Assembly: GCA_025800395.1 (NCBI GenBank)
Contig: JAOXRU010000239.1
Span: 1-64,000, forward strand
From: Flavobacteriaceae bacterium
Lineage (GTDB): Bacteria; Bacteroidota; Bacteroidia; Flavobacteriales; Flavobacteriaceae
Length of the DNA: 64,000 nucleotides
Direction: 5' to 3'
Made by a program: the position numbers and the translations under genes. Shown piece after piece: positions 54,655 to 64,000 of this stretch; within the stretch, counting starts at the first letter, position 1; the number at the start of each line of letters is the position of its first letter. Below the pieces are notes generated by a model, which saw only the letters and a list, made by a program, of their open reading frames with translations, ran no database searches and was not told the origin of the DNA.

Positions 54655-57144
54655 TTACTTCTTTTTAGTCTTGGTTGTTTTTCGTTTTGTTTTTTTCTTC
54701 GGTCCACTCTTTTCCAATATCTCTTGCGCGTCTGCCAAAGAAAACTTGGTGACATCCACATCTTTTGCCACTTCCACTTTTTGTTTCCCTTTAATAATAT
54801 TATGTCGTCCCCAACGTGCTTTTTCAATTCGAATACCTTTTTCTGGCCATTCCTGGATCAGTTTTTCGGCTTCTTTTCTCAGTTTATCTTGAATTAGGAA
54901 TTCGATATCCTCTTTAGAAAGATTGTCGAAGTCGTATTTTTTATTGACATTAATAAACATGCCATTCCATTTGATAAATGGACCAAATCTACCTTTTCCT
55001 TTGGTTACTTCAAGTCCATCGTAGATTGCAATAGGGGCATCTTCTTTTTCTTTGGCAGCAATAAGTTCGGCTGCTCTTTCGAAGGTAACATCAAAAACGC
55101 TTTCTCCTTTTGCTAGAGAAACAAATTTCTTTCCAAAGCGAACATAAGGTCCAAATCTACCCACATTAGCCTCTACCTCTTCTCCTTTATAACTTCCCAA
55201 TTTCCTAGGCAAACTAAAGAGCTCCATAGCCTCATCGAAGGTGATGGTGCCAATAGATTGATCTGGCAATAGGCTTGCAAACTGCGGTTTTTCTTCTTCC
55301 TCTGCAGTTCCAATCTGTACCATAGCTCCAAATCTACCCAAGCGTACCGAAACCTGGCGTCCAGATTTTGGGTCTACTCCCAATACACGCTCTCCACTAG
55401 CTCTTTCGGCATTTTTTGACACATCTTCGACCACTGGATGAAAATCTTTGTAAAAGCTTTTCATCATCGCAGTCCAGTCTTGGTTCCCCGCTGCAATATT
55501 GTCGAAGCTTTCTTCTACTTTGGCTGTAAAATTATAATCGAGTATGGTAGCGAAATTTTCCACCAAAAAATCATTAACAATCATTCCAATATCGGTAGGC
55601 ACCAATTTGCCTTTGTCGGAGCCCACCATTTCGCTGAGCTTACTAGAAACAATGTTTTCTTTTTCTAAGCGAAGTTCTACGTAGTATCGTTTGTTTCCTT
55701 CTACAGTACCTTTTTCTACATAACTTCTATTTTGAATGGTTGAAATTGTAGGTGCATAAGTAGATGGACGTCCGATTCCCAATTCTTCTAATTTTTTTAC
55801 CAGAGAAGCTTCGGTATATCTATAAGGAGCACGACTAAATTTCTGTGTGGCTACCATTTCTATATTTTGAAGATTTTCCCCTTGGTGCATCTCTGGCAAC
55901 ATTCCTTCTTGTTCTACATCTTCATCGTCGGTTCCTTCTAGATATACTTTCAGGAAGCCGTCAAATTTGATCATTTCTCCATTGGCAATAAAGTTTTTGT
56001 CATGGGTATTGGCATTTATGGTTACCTTGGTACGTTCCAATTTCGCATCGCTCATTTGAGAGGCTATAGTACGTTTCCAGATCAGCTCATACAAACGTGC
56101 CTGATCTCTTTCTACGGGCACTTGCATACGTCCCATATCTGTAGGGCGAATAGCTTCGTGTGCCTCTTGTGCTCCTTTATTTTTAGAAGTGAAATTTCGA
56201 GTTTTGCTATAGGCATCTCCATAGTTGCTTAGGATGGCATTTTTGGCAGCGGCAATTGCTTCTCCAGACAAGTTCACACTATCGGTACGCATATAAGTAA
56301 TAAAACCTGCCTCGTACAATCTTTGCGCCACGGTCATTGTTTTGCTCACCGAGAAATACAATTTTCTAGAAGCCTCTTGTTGCAACGTAGAAGTGGTAAA
56401 TGGCGGAGCAGGTGATTTTTTAGCCGGCTTTTTATCCATTTTCGTCACCTTAAAGATGGCCTCCTTGTTTTTCTCTAGAAAAGACAAAGCATCCTCTTCG
56501 GAATCAAAACTAGGTTGCAATCTAGCTTTGAACATTTTTCCTTTGGCAGTTTCGAAAACTGCAGCAACTTTAAACGACACTTCTGGTGTGAAATCATCAA
56601 TTTCTCTTTCCCGCTCTACAATAAGTCGTACAGCCACAGATTGGACTCTTCCTGCCGATAAACCCGATTTGATTTTTCTCCAGAGTACTGGAGACACCTC
56701 GTAACCTACCAATCGGTCCAACACCCTCCTTGCTTGCTGGGCATCCACCAAGTGGTAATTGATATCTCTTGGGTTTTGGATGGCCTTTTGGATAGCAGTT
56801 TTGGTAATGGAATTAAAAACGATACGTTTGGTCGAATCTTTCTTTAGTTTGAGGGTTTCAAACAAATGCCAAGAAATAGCTTCTCCTTCGCGGTCCTCAT
56901 CACTAGCCAACCAGACCATTTCTGCCTTAGCTGCCAAATCTTTTAGTTTTTTAACTACCGCTTTCTTCTCTTTATCTACTACATATTTTGGCTTAAAATC
57001 ATTTTCTACATCCACTCCCAGTTCTTTGGAAGGTAAATCAGAAATATGCCCAAAACTTGAAGCTACGGTAAAATCTTTACCTAAAAACTTCTCTATGGTT
57101 TTAGCCTTGGCTGGGGACTCCACTATCACTAAATTCTTCGCCAT
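54655..57144 (-). CDS. topA: DNA topoisomerase I
   Basis: Predicted 829-residue type IA topoisomerase that relaxes negative supercoils. The ATG at 57144 is chosen because it opens the conserved KNLVIVESPAKAKTIEKFLG; an upstream in-frame start (57177) lies on the far side of the likely -7 element. TOPRIM acidic residues are in WLASDEDREGEAISWHL; the catalytic Tyr region is AGFITYMRTDSVNLS. The C-terminal part holds several Topo_C_Rpt-like repeats (GRQVSVRLGRFGAMVQIG, NVGRFGPYVRFGKKF, GKGRFGPFIKWNGMF) and ends in a long Lys-rich tail (KKTKRKTTKTKKK), typical of Bacteroidota TopA, with no zinc fingers. The stop abuts the arginase-fold gene, implying one transcript. Confidence 0.96.
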   Translation of the reverse strand: MAKNLVIVESPAKAKTIEKFLGKDFTVASSFGHISDLPSKELGVDVENDFKPKYVVDKEKKAVVKKLKDLAAKAEMVWLASDEDREGEAISWHLFETLKLKKDSTKRIVFNSITKTAIQKAIQNPRDINYHLVDAQQARRVLDRLVGYEVSPVLWRKIKSGLSAGRVQSVAVRLIVEREREIDDFTPEVSFKVAAVFETAKGKMFKARLQPSFDSEEDALSFLEKNKEAIFKVTKMDKKPAKKSPAPPFTTSTLQQEASRKLYFSVSKTMTVAQRLYEAGFITYMRTDSVNLSGEAIAAAKNAILSNYGDAYSKTRNFTSKNKGAQEAHEAIRPTDMGRMQVPVERDQARLYELIWKRTIASQMSDAKLERTKVTINANTHDKNFIANGEMIKFDGFLKVYLEGTDDEDVEQEGMLPEMHQGENLQNIEMVATQKFSRAPYRYTEASLVKKLEELGIGRPSTYAPTISTIQNRSYVEKGTVEGNKRYYVELRLEKENIVSSKLSEMVGSDKGKLVPTDIGMIVNDFLVENFATILDYNFTAKVEESFDNIAAGNQDWTAMMKSFYKDFHPVVEDVSKNAERASGERVLGVDPKSGRQVSVRLGRFGAMVQIGTAEEEEKPQFASLLPDQSIGTITFDEAMELFSLPRKLGSYKGEEVEANVGRFGPYVRFGKKFVSLAKGESVFDVTFERAAELIAAKEKEDAPIAIYDGLEVTKGKGRFGPFIKWNGMFINVNKKYDFDNLSKEDIEFLIQDKLRKEAEKLIQEWPEKGIRIEKARWGRHNIIKGKQKVEVAKDVDVTKFSLADAQEILEKSGPKKKTKRKTTKTKKK

Positions 57145-57163
57145 CTTATCGGTTTTAAGGCTA

Positions 57164-57171
57164 CAAAAATA
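57164..57171 (-). promoter_or_regulatory. -7 element TATTTTTG upstream of topA
   Basis: Exact TAnnTTTG match on the minus strand, 19 bases before the topA ATG at 57144. No convincing TTG at -33. It may drive topA and the arginase-fold gene. Confidence 0.4.
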
Positions 57172-57420
57172 TATCAATTTTTTTTATTTCATCGGTGAGT
57201 CGGAATTTTTTGAAGGAGAAAACCCCAAAAGCCTTTATTTAATTTTAATCAAAAACATCATAAAGCGAAGTGAATAAGCTAAATATTTAAATTATAATAA
57301 TGTTTTTTAAAAATCATATTTGCATGTCGATTCTTAACAAAAAGTTAAAACAGCAGAAGTCCTATTATAGTATGCAGATTAAACTTATTTTCACTTTATC
57401 AAAAAAAAAACTAACTTCCT

Positions 57421-60400
57421 ATGAAAAAATTCACCTATTTACTCTTGTGGTTTTGTAGCATGCCATTGTTACAAGCCCAACAAAGTTTTGTGCGCCAACC
57501 AGCATTAAATGCAGACGGCAGTCGATTGGCATTTAGTTATCAGGGGGACATCTGGACTTTTGATTTTAACCACAAACAATACAAGCGTCTTACCATACAT
57601 CAGGGCAACGATCACAGTCCAGTATGGAATGCAGAGGGCAACGCATTGGTATTCAGCAGCAATCGATTTGGGAACACCAATTTGTTTCGAATCGATGCAA
57701 ATGGTGGCAATTTACAGCAGCTCACCTTTTATCCTAGTACGGATATTGCACATAGTTGGAACAAAGATGGCAAGATTGTATTTCAGACCAAGCGTATAAG
57801 CTCTGGCCCAGAGTGGGATGCACAAACTTATAGCATTTCGCCAGCAGGGGGTACCCCATCTAAGCTAATAGAAGCTTATGGCACAGCTGCTAGTCTATCT
57901 CCCAACGGAAAATTCGTTGCATTTGTGCGAGGTGCCTGTAGAACATCTAGAGAAGACTATGAAGGTCCGGCACAGAAGGATATTTGGATATACAACCTGG
58001 CAACGAAGCAATACCACCAAATAACCAATAGCAACAAAAACGAACACAGTCCAAAATGGGACGAGCAAAACCAGCTGTATTATATAGGTGCTGCCTCTGG
58101 CAGATATAATATTTACAAACAATCTCTCACCCCTAGTGGCTCGGCACAAGGCAATCCAAAAGCGCTTAGTCAGCAGACCAAAAATGGTGTGGCAGAATAC
58201 GCCGTTTCTGGTAATGGAACTATTTTTTACCATACTTTATTTATGATGTACACCATCATAGATGGAAAACAGACCCAACTGACGCTGGATTTGGATACGG
58301 ATTTTCGATTTGATCGTACCTTAGCAGAACAAAAATCTGGAAACATCTCCGAGTTTTCCCTTTCTCCCAACGGCAAACACATTGCATATGCCTTGGAAGG
58401 GGAAATATTTGTTAAAAAAAACGACAAAGAGCAAAAACACTCCAACAACATCAGCAAAGACGCCTATCGCGATCGCTGGCCAGTATGGTTGGATGACAAA
58501 ACTTTAGCCTTTGTATCCGACAGAAATGGGAATTTTCAAATATATACAGCTACATCCAAAGACAGCCTAGTCGGATTGGATAGAAGCCTTAGCGTACAGC
58601 TAAGCCAGATTAGCAAAGCCAAAGAAGACATAAGTAACCTAGTTCGTTCTCCCGACGGAAAAAAATTGGCGTATCGCGTAGGTAGAGCTGTTTTAAAAAT
58701 TGCAGACATTAAAGATGGAAAATTAAAAAACCACAAGACCTATTCGGATAGTTGGGCCAGTGCCAATGGTGTAAGTTGGAGCCCAGATAGCAAGTACATT
58801 GCCTATTCGCAACAAGATTTGGATTTTGATAGCGAAATATTTATTCAGTCCATTAGCAACCCAAAAGAGAAAATAAATATATCCATGCATCCGCGCAGCG
58901 ATTCGAATCCGGTTTGGAGTGCAGATGGAAAAAAGCTTGCATTTACCTCCAATCGAAACGGCATCAACTATGATGTATGGATGCTATGGTTGCAAAAAGC
59001 AGACTGGGAAAAAACCAAGACGGATCATGATTTGGGTGCATATCATCAAAAAACAAGCGACAAAAAGAAGGACAAAAAAGACAAGAAGAAGTCGGTAAAA
59101 GTTCAAATCGACAAAGATTTTATCTACGATCGTTTGGTACAAGTCACCAGTTTACAAGACAATGAATACAATCCAATATTTGACCCGAGCAGCGAATACT
59201 TGTACTTTTCTGCCACCAATCCTAGTAACAACAGACGAGGAATGTTCAAAGTAAAATGGGATGGCAGTAAGCCTAAATCCATTTCTGGCACAAATGACGC
59301 CTACGGATTTAGAGAAAACAATGGTAACTTGTATTTTTTGAAAGGCGGTCGTATGTCTAGCCTACAGCCCAAATCAGACAAGACTACCTCTTTAGCTCAT
59401 TTGGCGAGATATACGGTAGATACACGCAAGAGAAACCAACAGGTATTTGAAGAAGGAATACGCGCATTGACACAAGGATTTTACGATCCACAATTTCATG
59501 GCTACGATTGGGACACCTTGGTAAAGAAGTACAAACCAGCAGTTCTAAATACCGCCAGCCAACAAGATTTTTCGTATGCGTTTAACCTGCTTCTAGGCCA
59601 ATTGAATGCAAGTCATATGGGATATAGAAGCAGTGTGCCCGAAACACTAAACAATCAAAACATCGGATTGTTGGGAATAGAAACGAGCCACGACTATAAA
59701 GGAGCGAGAATAGACTATATACTTCCAAACAGCCCTGCAGATCGCGGCAATGTGCAATTGAAAGTTGGAGATATCATCGTAGCCATAAACGGCAAAAAAA
59801 TAGAAAGGAATACCAATTTTTATAGTTTGTTTGTACAGACTGCCAATCAGGAAGTTTTACTAGAACTAGCCAACGGCAAGGAAGTAGTGGTTCGAACCAC
59901 CAATCAGACAGGAGCTTCTCAATATCAAGCTTGGGTAGCAACTCGCAAAAAATTAGTGGAACAATACTCCAAGGGCCAACTTGGGTATATCCACATTCAA
60001 GGAATGAATATGACCAGTTTTGAGCGTTTCGAAAGAGAGCTAAAAGCCAGCGGATATGGAAAAAAGGGAATAGTAATAGATGTTCGTTACAACGGAGGAG
60101 GATGGACTACAGATCGATTGATGGCCGTTCTCAATGTCACTCAGCATGCGTATACCGTACCTAGAGGAGCCGCTAAGGATTTGAAGGCAGAAAACGACAA
60201 GTTTCGCCAGCATTATCCGTTTAACGAACGCGCCATTTTATCTGTAAACACCAAGCCAACTGTAGCCTTGTGCAACGAAACTAGCTATTCCAACGCAGAG
60301 ATATTTTCACATGCCTTTAAGAGTCTCAAGCTCGGAAAACTAGTTGGTCAACCCACTTTTGGCGCCGTTATTTCCACAGGAGGACATGGTCTTCAAAATG

Positions 60401-60573
60401 GATATGTACGCATGCCTTACCGTGCATGGTACGTCAAAGAAAGCGGCCTAAACATGGAGCATGGTCCCGCAGTACCTGATTATTTGGTAAGCAACCCTCC
60501 TGGCTGGAAGGCACGAGGTGAAGACCAACAATTGCAAAAAGCAGTAGAAGTATTGCTCGAACAAATACAATAA
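57421..60573 (+). CDS. Tricorn-like S41 protease with WD40-like propeller
   Basis: Predicted 1050-residue exported protease. After a signal peptide (residues 1-19, ending LLQAQ) come beta-propeller repeats of the PD40/WD40-like type (about 20-540; DGSRLAFSYQGDIW, DHSPVWNAEGNALVFSSN, DSNPVWSADGKKLAFTSNR). A Lys/Asp linker (DKKKDKKDKKKSVK, about 543-560) separates a second propeller part (about 570-650). A PDZ domain follows (about 745-830; LPNSPADRGNVQLKVGDIIVAINGKKI). The C-terminal S41 domain has the Ser-His pair NASHMGY (Ser731-His732), the Ser in NETSYSNAEIF (Ser957, or Ser955) and the Glu in NMEHGPAVPD (Glu1013), which match the tricorn catalytic tetrad by position. It probably degrades peptides in the periplasm; the substrate is unknown. 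Its own transcription unit, closed by a terminator. Confidence 0.92.
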   Translation: MKKFTYLLLWFCSMPLLQAQQSFVRQPALNADGSRLAFSYQGDIWTFDFNHKQYKRLTIHQGNDHSPVWNAEGNALVFSSNRFGNTNLFRIDANGGNLQQLTFYPSTDIAHSWNKDGKIVFQTKRISSGPEWDAQTYSISPAGGTPSKLIEAYGTAASLSPNGKFVAFVRGACRTSREDYEGPAQKDIWIYNLATKQYHQITNSNKNEHSPKWDEQNQLYYIGAASGRYNIYKQSLTPSGSAQGNPKALSQQTKNGVAEYAVSGNGTIFYHTLFMMYTIIDGKQTQLTLDLDTDFRFDRTLAEQKSGNISEFSLSPNGKHIAYALEGEIFVKKNDKEQKHSNNISKDAYRDRWPVWLDDKTLAFVSDRNGNFQIYTATSKDSLVGLDRSLSVQLSQISKAKEDISNLVRSPDGKKLAYRVGRAVLKIADIKDGKLKNHKTYSDSWASANGVSWSPDSKYIAYSQQDLDFDSEIFIQSISNPKEKINISMHPRSDSNPVWSADGKKLAFTSNRNGINYDVWMLWLQKADWEKTKTDHDLGAYHQKTSDKKKDKKDKKKSVKVQIDKDFIYDRLVQVTSLQDNEYNPIFDPSSEYLYFSATNPSNNRRGMFKVKWDGSKPKSISGTNDAYGFRENNGNLYFLKGGRMSSLQPKSDKTTSLAHLARYTVDTRKRNQQVFEEGIRALTQGFYDPQFHGYDWDTLVKKYKPAVLNTASQQDFSYAFNLLLGQLNASHMGYRSSVPETLNNQNIGLLGIETSHDYKGARIDYILPNSPADRGNVQLKVGDIIVAINGKKIERNTNFYSLFVQTANQEVLLELANGKEVVVRTTNQTGASQYQAWVATRKKLVEQYSKGQLGYIHIQGMNMTSFERFERELKASGYGKKGIVIDVRYNGGGWTTDRLMAVLNVTQHAYTVPRGAAKDLKAENDKFRQHYPFNERAILSVNTKPTVALCNETSYSNAEIFSHAFKSLKLGKLVGQPTFGAVISTGGHGLQNGYVRMPYRAWYVKESGLNMEHGPAVPDYLVSNPPGWKARGEDQQLQKAVEVLLEQIQ

Positions 60574-60581
60574 ATCATCAC

Positions 60582-60618
60582 AAGTCGCTTGTTTAAAAAG
60601 ACAAGCGGCTTTTTTTTG
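60582..60618 (+). terminator. Intrinsic terminator after the tricorn-like gene
   Basis: AGTCGCTTGT and ACAAGCGGCT stem (one G-T pair) around TTAAAAAG, followed by a run of eight or more T, 10 bases after the stop. Confidence 0.88.
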
Positions 60619-60855
60619 AAAAAGACAATGGAGAATAAGCCGTTCTACAATATATATTAAGCAAAAAAAACACAACTATATCCAAAATTATTAATGATTT
60701 AGCACAAAAACAAAACACCAACAACAAAGCACTCAAAAGCAAATTGCGAAAGAATAATGTTTGCCTTATCCAAATCCTCAAACAATACACAGCAAAAAGC
60801 AAGTAGACCCCTTCTACCCTAGCCCATTTATTTTCCAATTTCCTATCCTGCCAAA

Positions 60856-60885
60856 TTGTCACAAAAAAATATTGTACTATCTTTG
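60856..60885 (+). promoter_or_regulatory. Bacteroidota-type promoter for miaB
   Basis: TTG at 60856-60858, a 19-base spacer, then TATCTTTG at 60878-60885. This fits the -33/-7 consensus TTG-N19-TAnnTTTG of the Bacteroidota primary sigma factor. The miaB ATG follows 35 bases later. The rest of the 347-base gap holds only the terminator above. Confidence 0.75.
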
Positions 60886-60920
60886 CAGTTCGTACAAAAA
60901 GCAAGAGTACTATCACCACC

Positions 60921-62366
60921 ATGGAGAAGATTATAGACGAAAAAAAACAAGGAGAAGCATTACAGCTAGAGACTTCTACAAACAATGGACGCCAACTATA
61001 TATAGAGAGTTACGGTTGCCAAATGAATTTCTCGGATAGCGAAATCGTAGCTTCCATTCTTGCCAACGAAGGGTTCAACACCACACAAAACATACAAGAG
61101 GCCGATTTGGTTTTAGTCAATACCTGCTCCATACGCGAAAAAGCGGAGCAAACCATCCGAAAGCGATTGGAAAAATTCAATGCGGTCAAAAAAACTAATC
61201 CTAAAATGAAAGTTGGGGTTTTGGGCTGTATGGCAGAACGTCTCAAAAGTAAATTCCTCGAAGAAGAGCGCATTGTAGACATGGTTGTAGGGCCAGATGC
61301 CTACAAAGACTTGCCCAATTTGGTAAAAGAAATAGACGAAGGTCGCAATGCTGTAAACGTTATCCTCTCCAAGGAAGAAACCTATGGAGATGTAGCCCCA
61401 GTTCGTCTCAATTCCAATGGCGTATCCGCCTTTGTTTCTATCACCCGCGGATGCGACAATATGTGTACTTTTTGCGTGGTTCCATTTACCCGAGGGCGCG
61501 AACGCAGTAGAGACCCACAATCGATCCTAAGTGAGATTGCCGATCTATACCAACAGGGGTTTAAAGAAATCACCTTGCTCGGACAAAATGTAGATAGCTA
61601 TCTATGGTACGGTGGAGGACTAAAAAAAGATTTCGAGAAAGCTTCCGAACTCCAACAAGCTACGGCTGTAGATTTTGCCAAACTATTGGATATGGTAGCC
61701 AGTTCCTACCCCAACTTGCGTATTCGCTTTTCTACATCCAATCCCCAAGACATGCACGAATCCGTATTGCGAAGCATGGCCAAGCATGACAATATTTGCA
61801 AATACATCCATTTACCTGTACAATCTGGCAGCAACCGCATGCTACAAGCCATGAACCGCCTGCATACCCGAGAGGAATATTTTGCACTTATCGATAAGAT
61901 TCGCGAAATAATCCCTGACTGCGCGATCAGTCAAGATATGATTGCTGGTTTTCCAACCGAAACCGAACAAGATCACCAAGACACTTTGAGTCTCATGAAT
62001 TATGTTAAATACGATTTCGGTTTTATGTTTACCTATTCTGAACGCCCAGGTACTTTGGCAGAGAGAAAAATGGAGGACGACATCCCAATGGAAGTCAAAA
62101 AACGTCGTTTGCAAGAAATCATCGATCTACAAATGCAGCATTCCCATTACCGCACCAAAGCACATGTAGGCAAAACCGAGGAAGTGCTTATAGAAGGCAC
62201 CTCCAAAAAATCAGACACCCACTGGAAAGGCAGAAACACCCAAAACACTGTAGTAGTTTTCCCCAAAGAAGACTATAAATTGGGAGAATTTGTAAACGTT
62301 AAAATAACCGATTGTACTGCTGCCACCCTCATAGGAGAAGCCGTAGGATACTCAAAAAACAACTAA
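60921..62366 (+). CDS. miaB: tRNA-2-methylthio-N6-dimethylallyladenosine synthase
   Basis: Predicted 481-residue radical-SAM methylthiotransferase that adds a methylthio group to i6A37 of tRNAs. The N-terminal MTTase domain (about residues 30-150) has [25 protein letters not shown] and [11 protein letters not shown], whose three Cys bind one iron-sulfur cluster. The radical-SAM motif [18 protein letters not shown] holds the C-x3-C-x2-C cluster. The C-terminal TRAM domain (about 410-475) ends in [14 protein letters not shown]. Length is slightly above usual because of an N-terminal Lys-rich leader of about 25 residues. It is followed by a sigma-54 activator with one base between, so the two are co-transcribed. 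Confidence 0.97.
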   Translation: MEKIIDEKKQGEALQLETSTNNGRQLYIESYGCQMNFSDSEIVASILANEGFNTTQNIQEADLVLVNTCSIREKAEQTIRKRLEKFNAVKKTNPKMKVGVLGCMAERLKSKFLEEERIVDMVVGPDAYKDLPNLVKEIDEGRNAVNVILSKEETYGDVAPVRLNSNGVSAFVSITRGCDNMCTFCVVPFTRGRERSRDPQSILSEIADLYQQGFKEITLLGQNVDSYLWYGGGLKKDFEKASELQQATAVDFAKLLDMVASSYPNLRIRFSTSNPQDMHESVLRSMAKHDNICKYIHLPVQSGSNRMLQAMNRLHTREEYFALIDKIREIIPDCAISQDMIAGFPTETEQDHQDTLSLMNYVKYDFGFMFTYSERPGTLAERKMEDDIPMEVKKRRLQEIIDLQMQHSHYRTKAHVGKTEEVLIEGTSKKSDTHWKGRNTQNTVVVFPKEDYKLGEFVNVKITDCTAATLIGEAVGYSKNN

Positions 62367-62367
62367 T

Positions 62368-63633
62368 ATGGAATCGGTACAAAGCATCAAACAGCGATTT
62401 GGAATAATTGGTAACGACTCTAGCCTAAACAGAGCTTTGGAAAAAGCCATGCAGGTAGCGCCCACCGATATCTCTGTATTGGTCACTGGCGAAAGCGGTG
62501 TCGGTAAAGAATCCATTCCAAAAATCATCCACGCGCTCTCCCACCGCAAACACGGTAAGTATATTGCGGTAAACTGTGGAGCTATACCAGAAGGCACTAT
62601 AGATAGCGAACTATTTGGTCATGAAAAAGGCGCCTTTACCGGCGCCACCCAAACCCGCTCTGGATATTTTGAAGAAGCCGATGGCGGCACTATATTTTTG
62701 GATGAAGTGGGAGAATTGCCACTTACCACTCAAGTAAGGCTACTACGGGTATTAGAAAATGGAGAATTTCTCAAAGTTGGCTCCTCCAAAACCCAAAAAA
62801 CAGATGTACGCATCGTGGCTGCCACCAATGTAAATATGCTAAGCGCAATACAAAAGAACAAATTTCGAGAAGACCTATATTACCGACTGAGTACAGTTGA
62901 AATACACCTGAGTCCTCTCAGAAACAGAAAAGACGATATCCACTTGCTTTTTCGCAAATTTGCATCCGATTTTGCGCTCAAATACAAAATGCCATCAATC
63001 AAACTACAACCAGAAGCCATCGGCTTGCTGCAGCGCTATTCTTGGCAAGGAAACATCCGTCAACTGCGCAATATTGCAGAACAGATTTCTGTTCTTGAGC
63101 AAAATCGAGAAATCTCCCTAGCTACCCTCAAAACGTATTTGCCCTCTTCTGCTGGCACCAACCTACCAGCAGTTATCAATCAAAAAGAGAAAGAAAGCGA
63201 CTTTGGCAACGAAAGAGAAATTCTATACAAGGTGCTCTTTGATATGAAGGCCGATCTCAACGATCTCAAAAAGCTCACCATGGATCTGCTCAAGAAAGGC
63301 AACAATGCAGAAGTACAAGCCGAAAACCAACAGCTGATCAATAAAATCTATGGCGATAAATCCACTCCAGAAGAAGACAATATTGCCGTATTGCAGCTCA
63401 ACGAAGCACCACAAATCGTCGAAGAAGAAAATAGCTTTGTACCAACAGCAACCGACAAATATCACTTTGCAGAAGAAATAGAAGAAGAAGAAACCTTATC
63501 TTTACAAGAAAAGGAAGTTGAATTGATCAAAAAAGCCCTCGAACGCAACTATGGAAAAAGAAAAGCTGCAGCTGCCGAATTGGGTATTTCAGAGCGAACG
63601 CTCTATCGAAAAATAAAACAATATGATCTTTAA
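62368..63633 (+). CDS. Sigma-54-dependent activator without receiver domain
   Basis: Predicted 421-residue bacterial enhancer-binding protein. The AAA+ sigma-54 interaction domain starts almost at the N-terminus: GESGVGKE (Walker A), ELFGHEKGAFTGATQTR (with the GAFTGA sigma-54 contact loop), GGTIFLDEVGELP (Walker B), LRVLENGEFLKVGS and the FREDLYYRLSTVEI sensor. A helical middle segment of about 130 residues follows, rich in Glu. The end is a Fis-type helix-turn-helix (EKEVELIKKALERNYGKRKAAAAELGISERTLYRKIK). No receiver, GAF or PAS sensor is present, so control must come from another protein, from expression level or from the middle segment. The miaB-activator-lptE order recurs in Flavobacteriia. 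Targets unknown. Confidence 0.93.
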   Translation: MESVQSIKQRFGIIGNDSSLNRALEKAMQVAPTDISVLVTGESGVGKESIPKIIHALSHRKHGKYIAVNCGAIPEGTIDSELFGHEKGAFTGATQTRSGYFEEADGGTIFLDEVGELPLTTQVRLLRVLENGEFLKVGSSKTQKTDVRIVAATNVNMLSAIQKNKFREDLYYRLSTVEIHLSPLRNRKDDIHLLFRKFASDFALKYKMPSIKLQPEAIGLLQRYSWQGNIRQLRNIAEQISVLEQNREISLATLKTYLPSSAGTNLPAVINQKEKESDFGNEREILYKVLFDMKADLNDLKKLTMDLLKKGNNAEVQAENQQLINKIYGDKSTPEEDNIAVLQLNEAPQIVEEENSFVPTATDKYHFAEEIEEEETLSLQEKEVELIKKALERNYGKRKAAAAELGISERTLYRKIKQYDL

Positions 63634-64000
63634 GAAAATATTTTATTATCTTGTAGTTGTTTTTTGCGTACTACTATGTATTCAATGCAATGTCACTTAT
63701 AATTTTACAGGAGGAGATGTAGGCGATGCCAAAACCTTTCAGGTTCGTTTTATACAAAATAGAGCTAGCGAAAGCCCAGGATCTATTATACAACCACAGC
63801 TAGACAGGGATTTTACCCGAGCCTTAGAAAACCTCATCACCAATCAGTCGCCTTTAAACCTAGTCAGCGAAAATGGTGATTTGTTGTACGAGGGTGAAAT
63901 TGTGGAATACCGTATCGCACCGATGACAGCTACAGCAGACCAAAAAGCAGAGCAAAACCGCTTAACTATGGCAGTAAACATTCGGTTTTTCAACAACAAA
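63623..64000 (+). CDS. lptE: LPS assembly lipoprotein LptE-like, truncated by window end
   Basis: The first 126 codons of a gene that runs off the window. The ATG at 63623 overlaps the last 11 bases of the sigma-54 activator gene, so translation is probably coupled. The N-terminus is a lipoprotein signal (KKIFYYLVVVFCVLLCIQC, lipobox ending in Cys at residue 23). The mature part has NVTYNFTGGDVGDAKTFQVRF, LDRDFTRALENLITNQSPL, GDLLYEGEIVEY and NRLTMAVNIRF, the pattern of the LptE family that plugs the LptD channel and helps place lipopolysaccharide in the outer membrane. The remaining part cannot be seen. Gene order after miaB and the activator fits Flavobacteriia. Confidence 0.88.
   Translation, partial: MIFKKIFYYLVVVFCVLLCIQCNVTYNFTGGDVGDAKTFQVRFIQNRASESPGSIIQPQLDRDFTRALENLITNQSPLNLVSENGDLLYEGEIVEYRIAPMTATADQKAEQNRLTMAVNIRFFNNK

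Noticed and set aside
60593-60985. 130-residue open frame on the minus strand
   Set aside because: It covers the terminator, the miaB promoter and the miaB start; it is Phe/Leu-rich by chance from A-rich DNA.

Overview
This is a chromosomal window from a member of the Bacteroidota, most likely the class Flavobacteriia. The evidence is a complete gldKLMN cluster (core of the type IX secretion and gliding machinery), a giant SprB-like repeat protein followed by a PorP/SprF protein, a FecI/FecR/TonB-receptor triad with an STN domain, several TAnnTTTG-type -7 promoter elements, A/T-rich intergenic DNA and weak Shine-Dalgarno signals. No rRNA, tRNA, CRISPR array, insertion sequence or prophage was seen. 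Gene density is high; the intergenic stretches above 300 bases hold terminators, promoters, one very small gene or one decayed gene.

Layout. 0.1-8.3 kb: an unknown secreted protein, then a cell-surface signalling and uptake module (ECF sigma factor divergent from its FecR anti-sigma, an STN-containing TonB receptor, and a DASS-type inner-membrane carboxylate transporter). 8.7-14.9 kb: a Spy-like small basic protein; a four-gene minus-strand operon (mini HExxH protein, PLP-dependent deaminase, LysM glucosaminidase lipoprotein, hemL); a 51-residue Cys-rich protein with a TTG start; a DUF4136 lipoprotein and a DUF4424-like secreted protein. 14.9-21.7 kb: an Lrp regulator divergent from an aromatic amino acid hydroxylase, then DUF4230, GSCFA and alaS. 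21.8-24.9 kb: a tight plus-strand run of M23 peptidase, MerR regulator, LemA and two TPM-domain proteins. 25.2-30.2 kb: an outer-membrane beta-barrel receptor, the GTPase Der and a small two-helix membrane protein.

30.4-42.9 kb: a 3516-residue secreted adhesin-like protein built of about 29 SprB-type repeats with a type B C-terminal sorting domain, its PorP/SprF partner, and a decayed ATP-grasp gene with three frameshifts and three internal stops. 43-48.6 kb: tandem paralogous leucine-rich-repeat proteins, an ABC-F ATPase, a DUF983 protein and an FAD-dependent oxidoreductase. 48.7-57.1 kb: topA, an arginase-fold protein with altered metal ligands, then gldK, gldL, gldM and gldN, all on the minus strand. 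57.4-64 kb: a tricorn-like S41 protease, then miaB, a sigma-54 activator lacking a receiver domain and the start of lptE, which runs off the window end.

The unifying theme is the cell envelope: the type IX machine (gldKLMN), one of its large surface substrates with a dedicated SprF-type helper, two TonB-type receptors, LPS export (lptE) and peptidoglycan-active enzymes. I did not find a clearly undescribed defence or mobile system. The least ordinary items are the arginase-fold protein at the gld locus, the decayed ATP-grasp gene, the paired LRR proteins with a shared C-terminal tail, and the very small genes.
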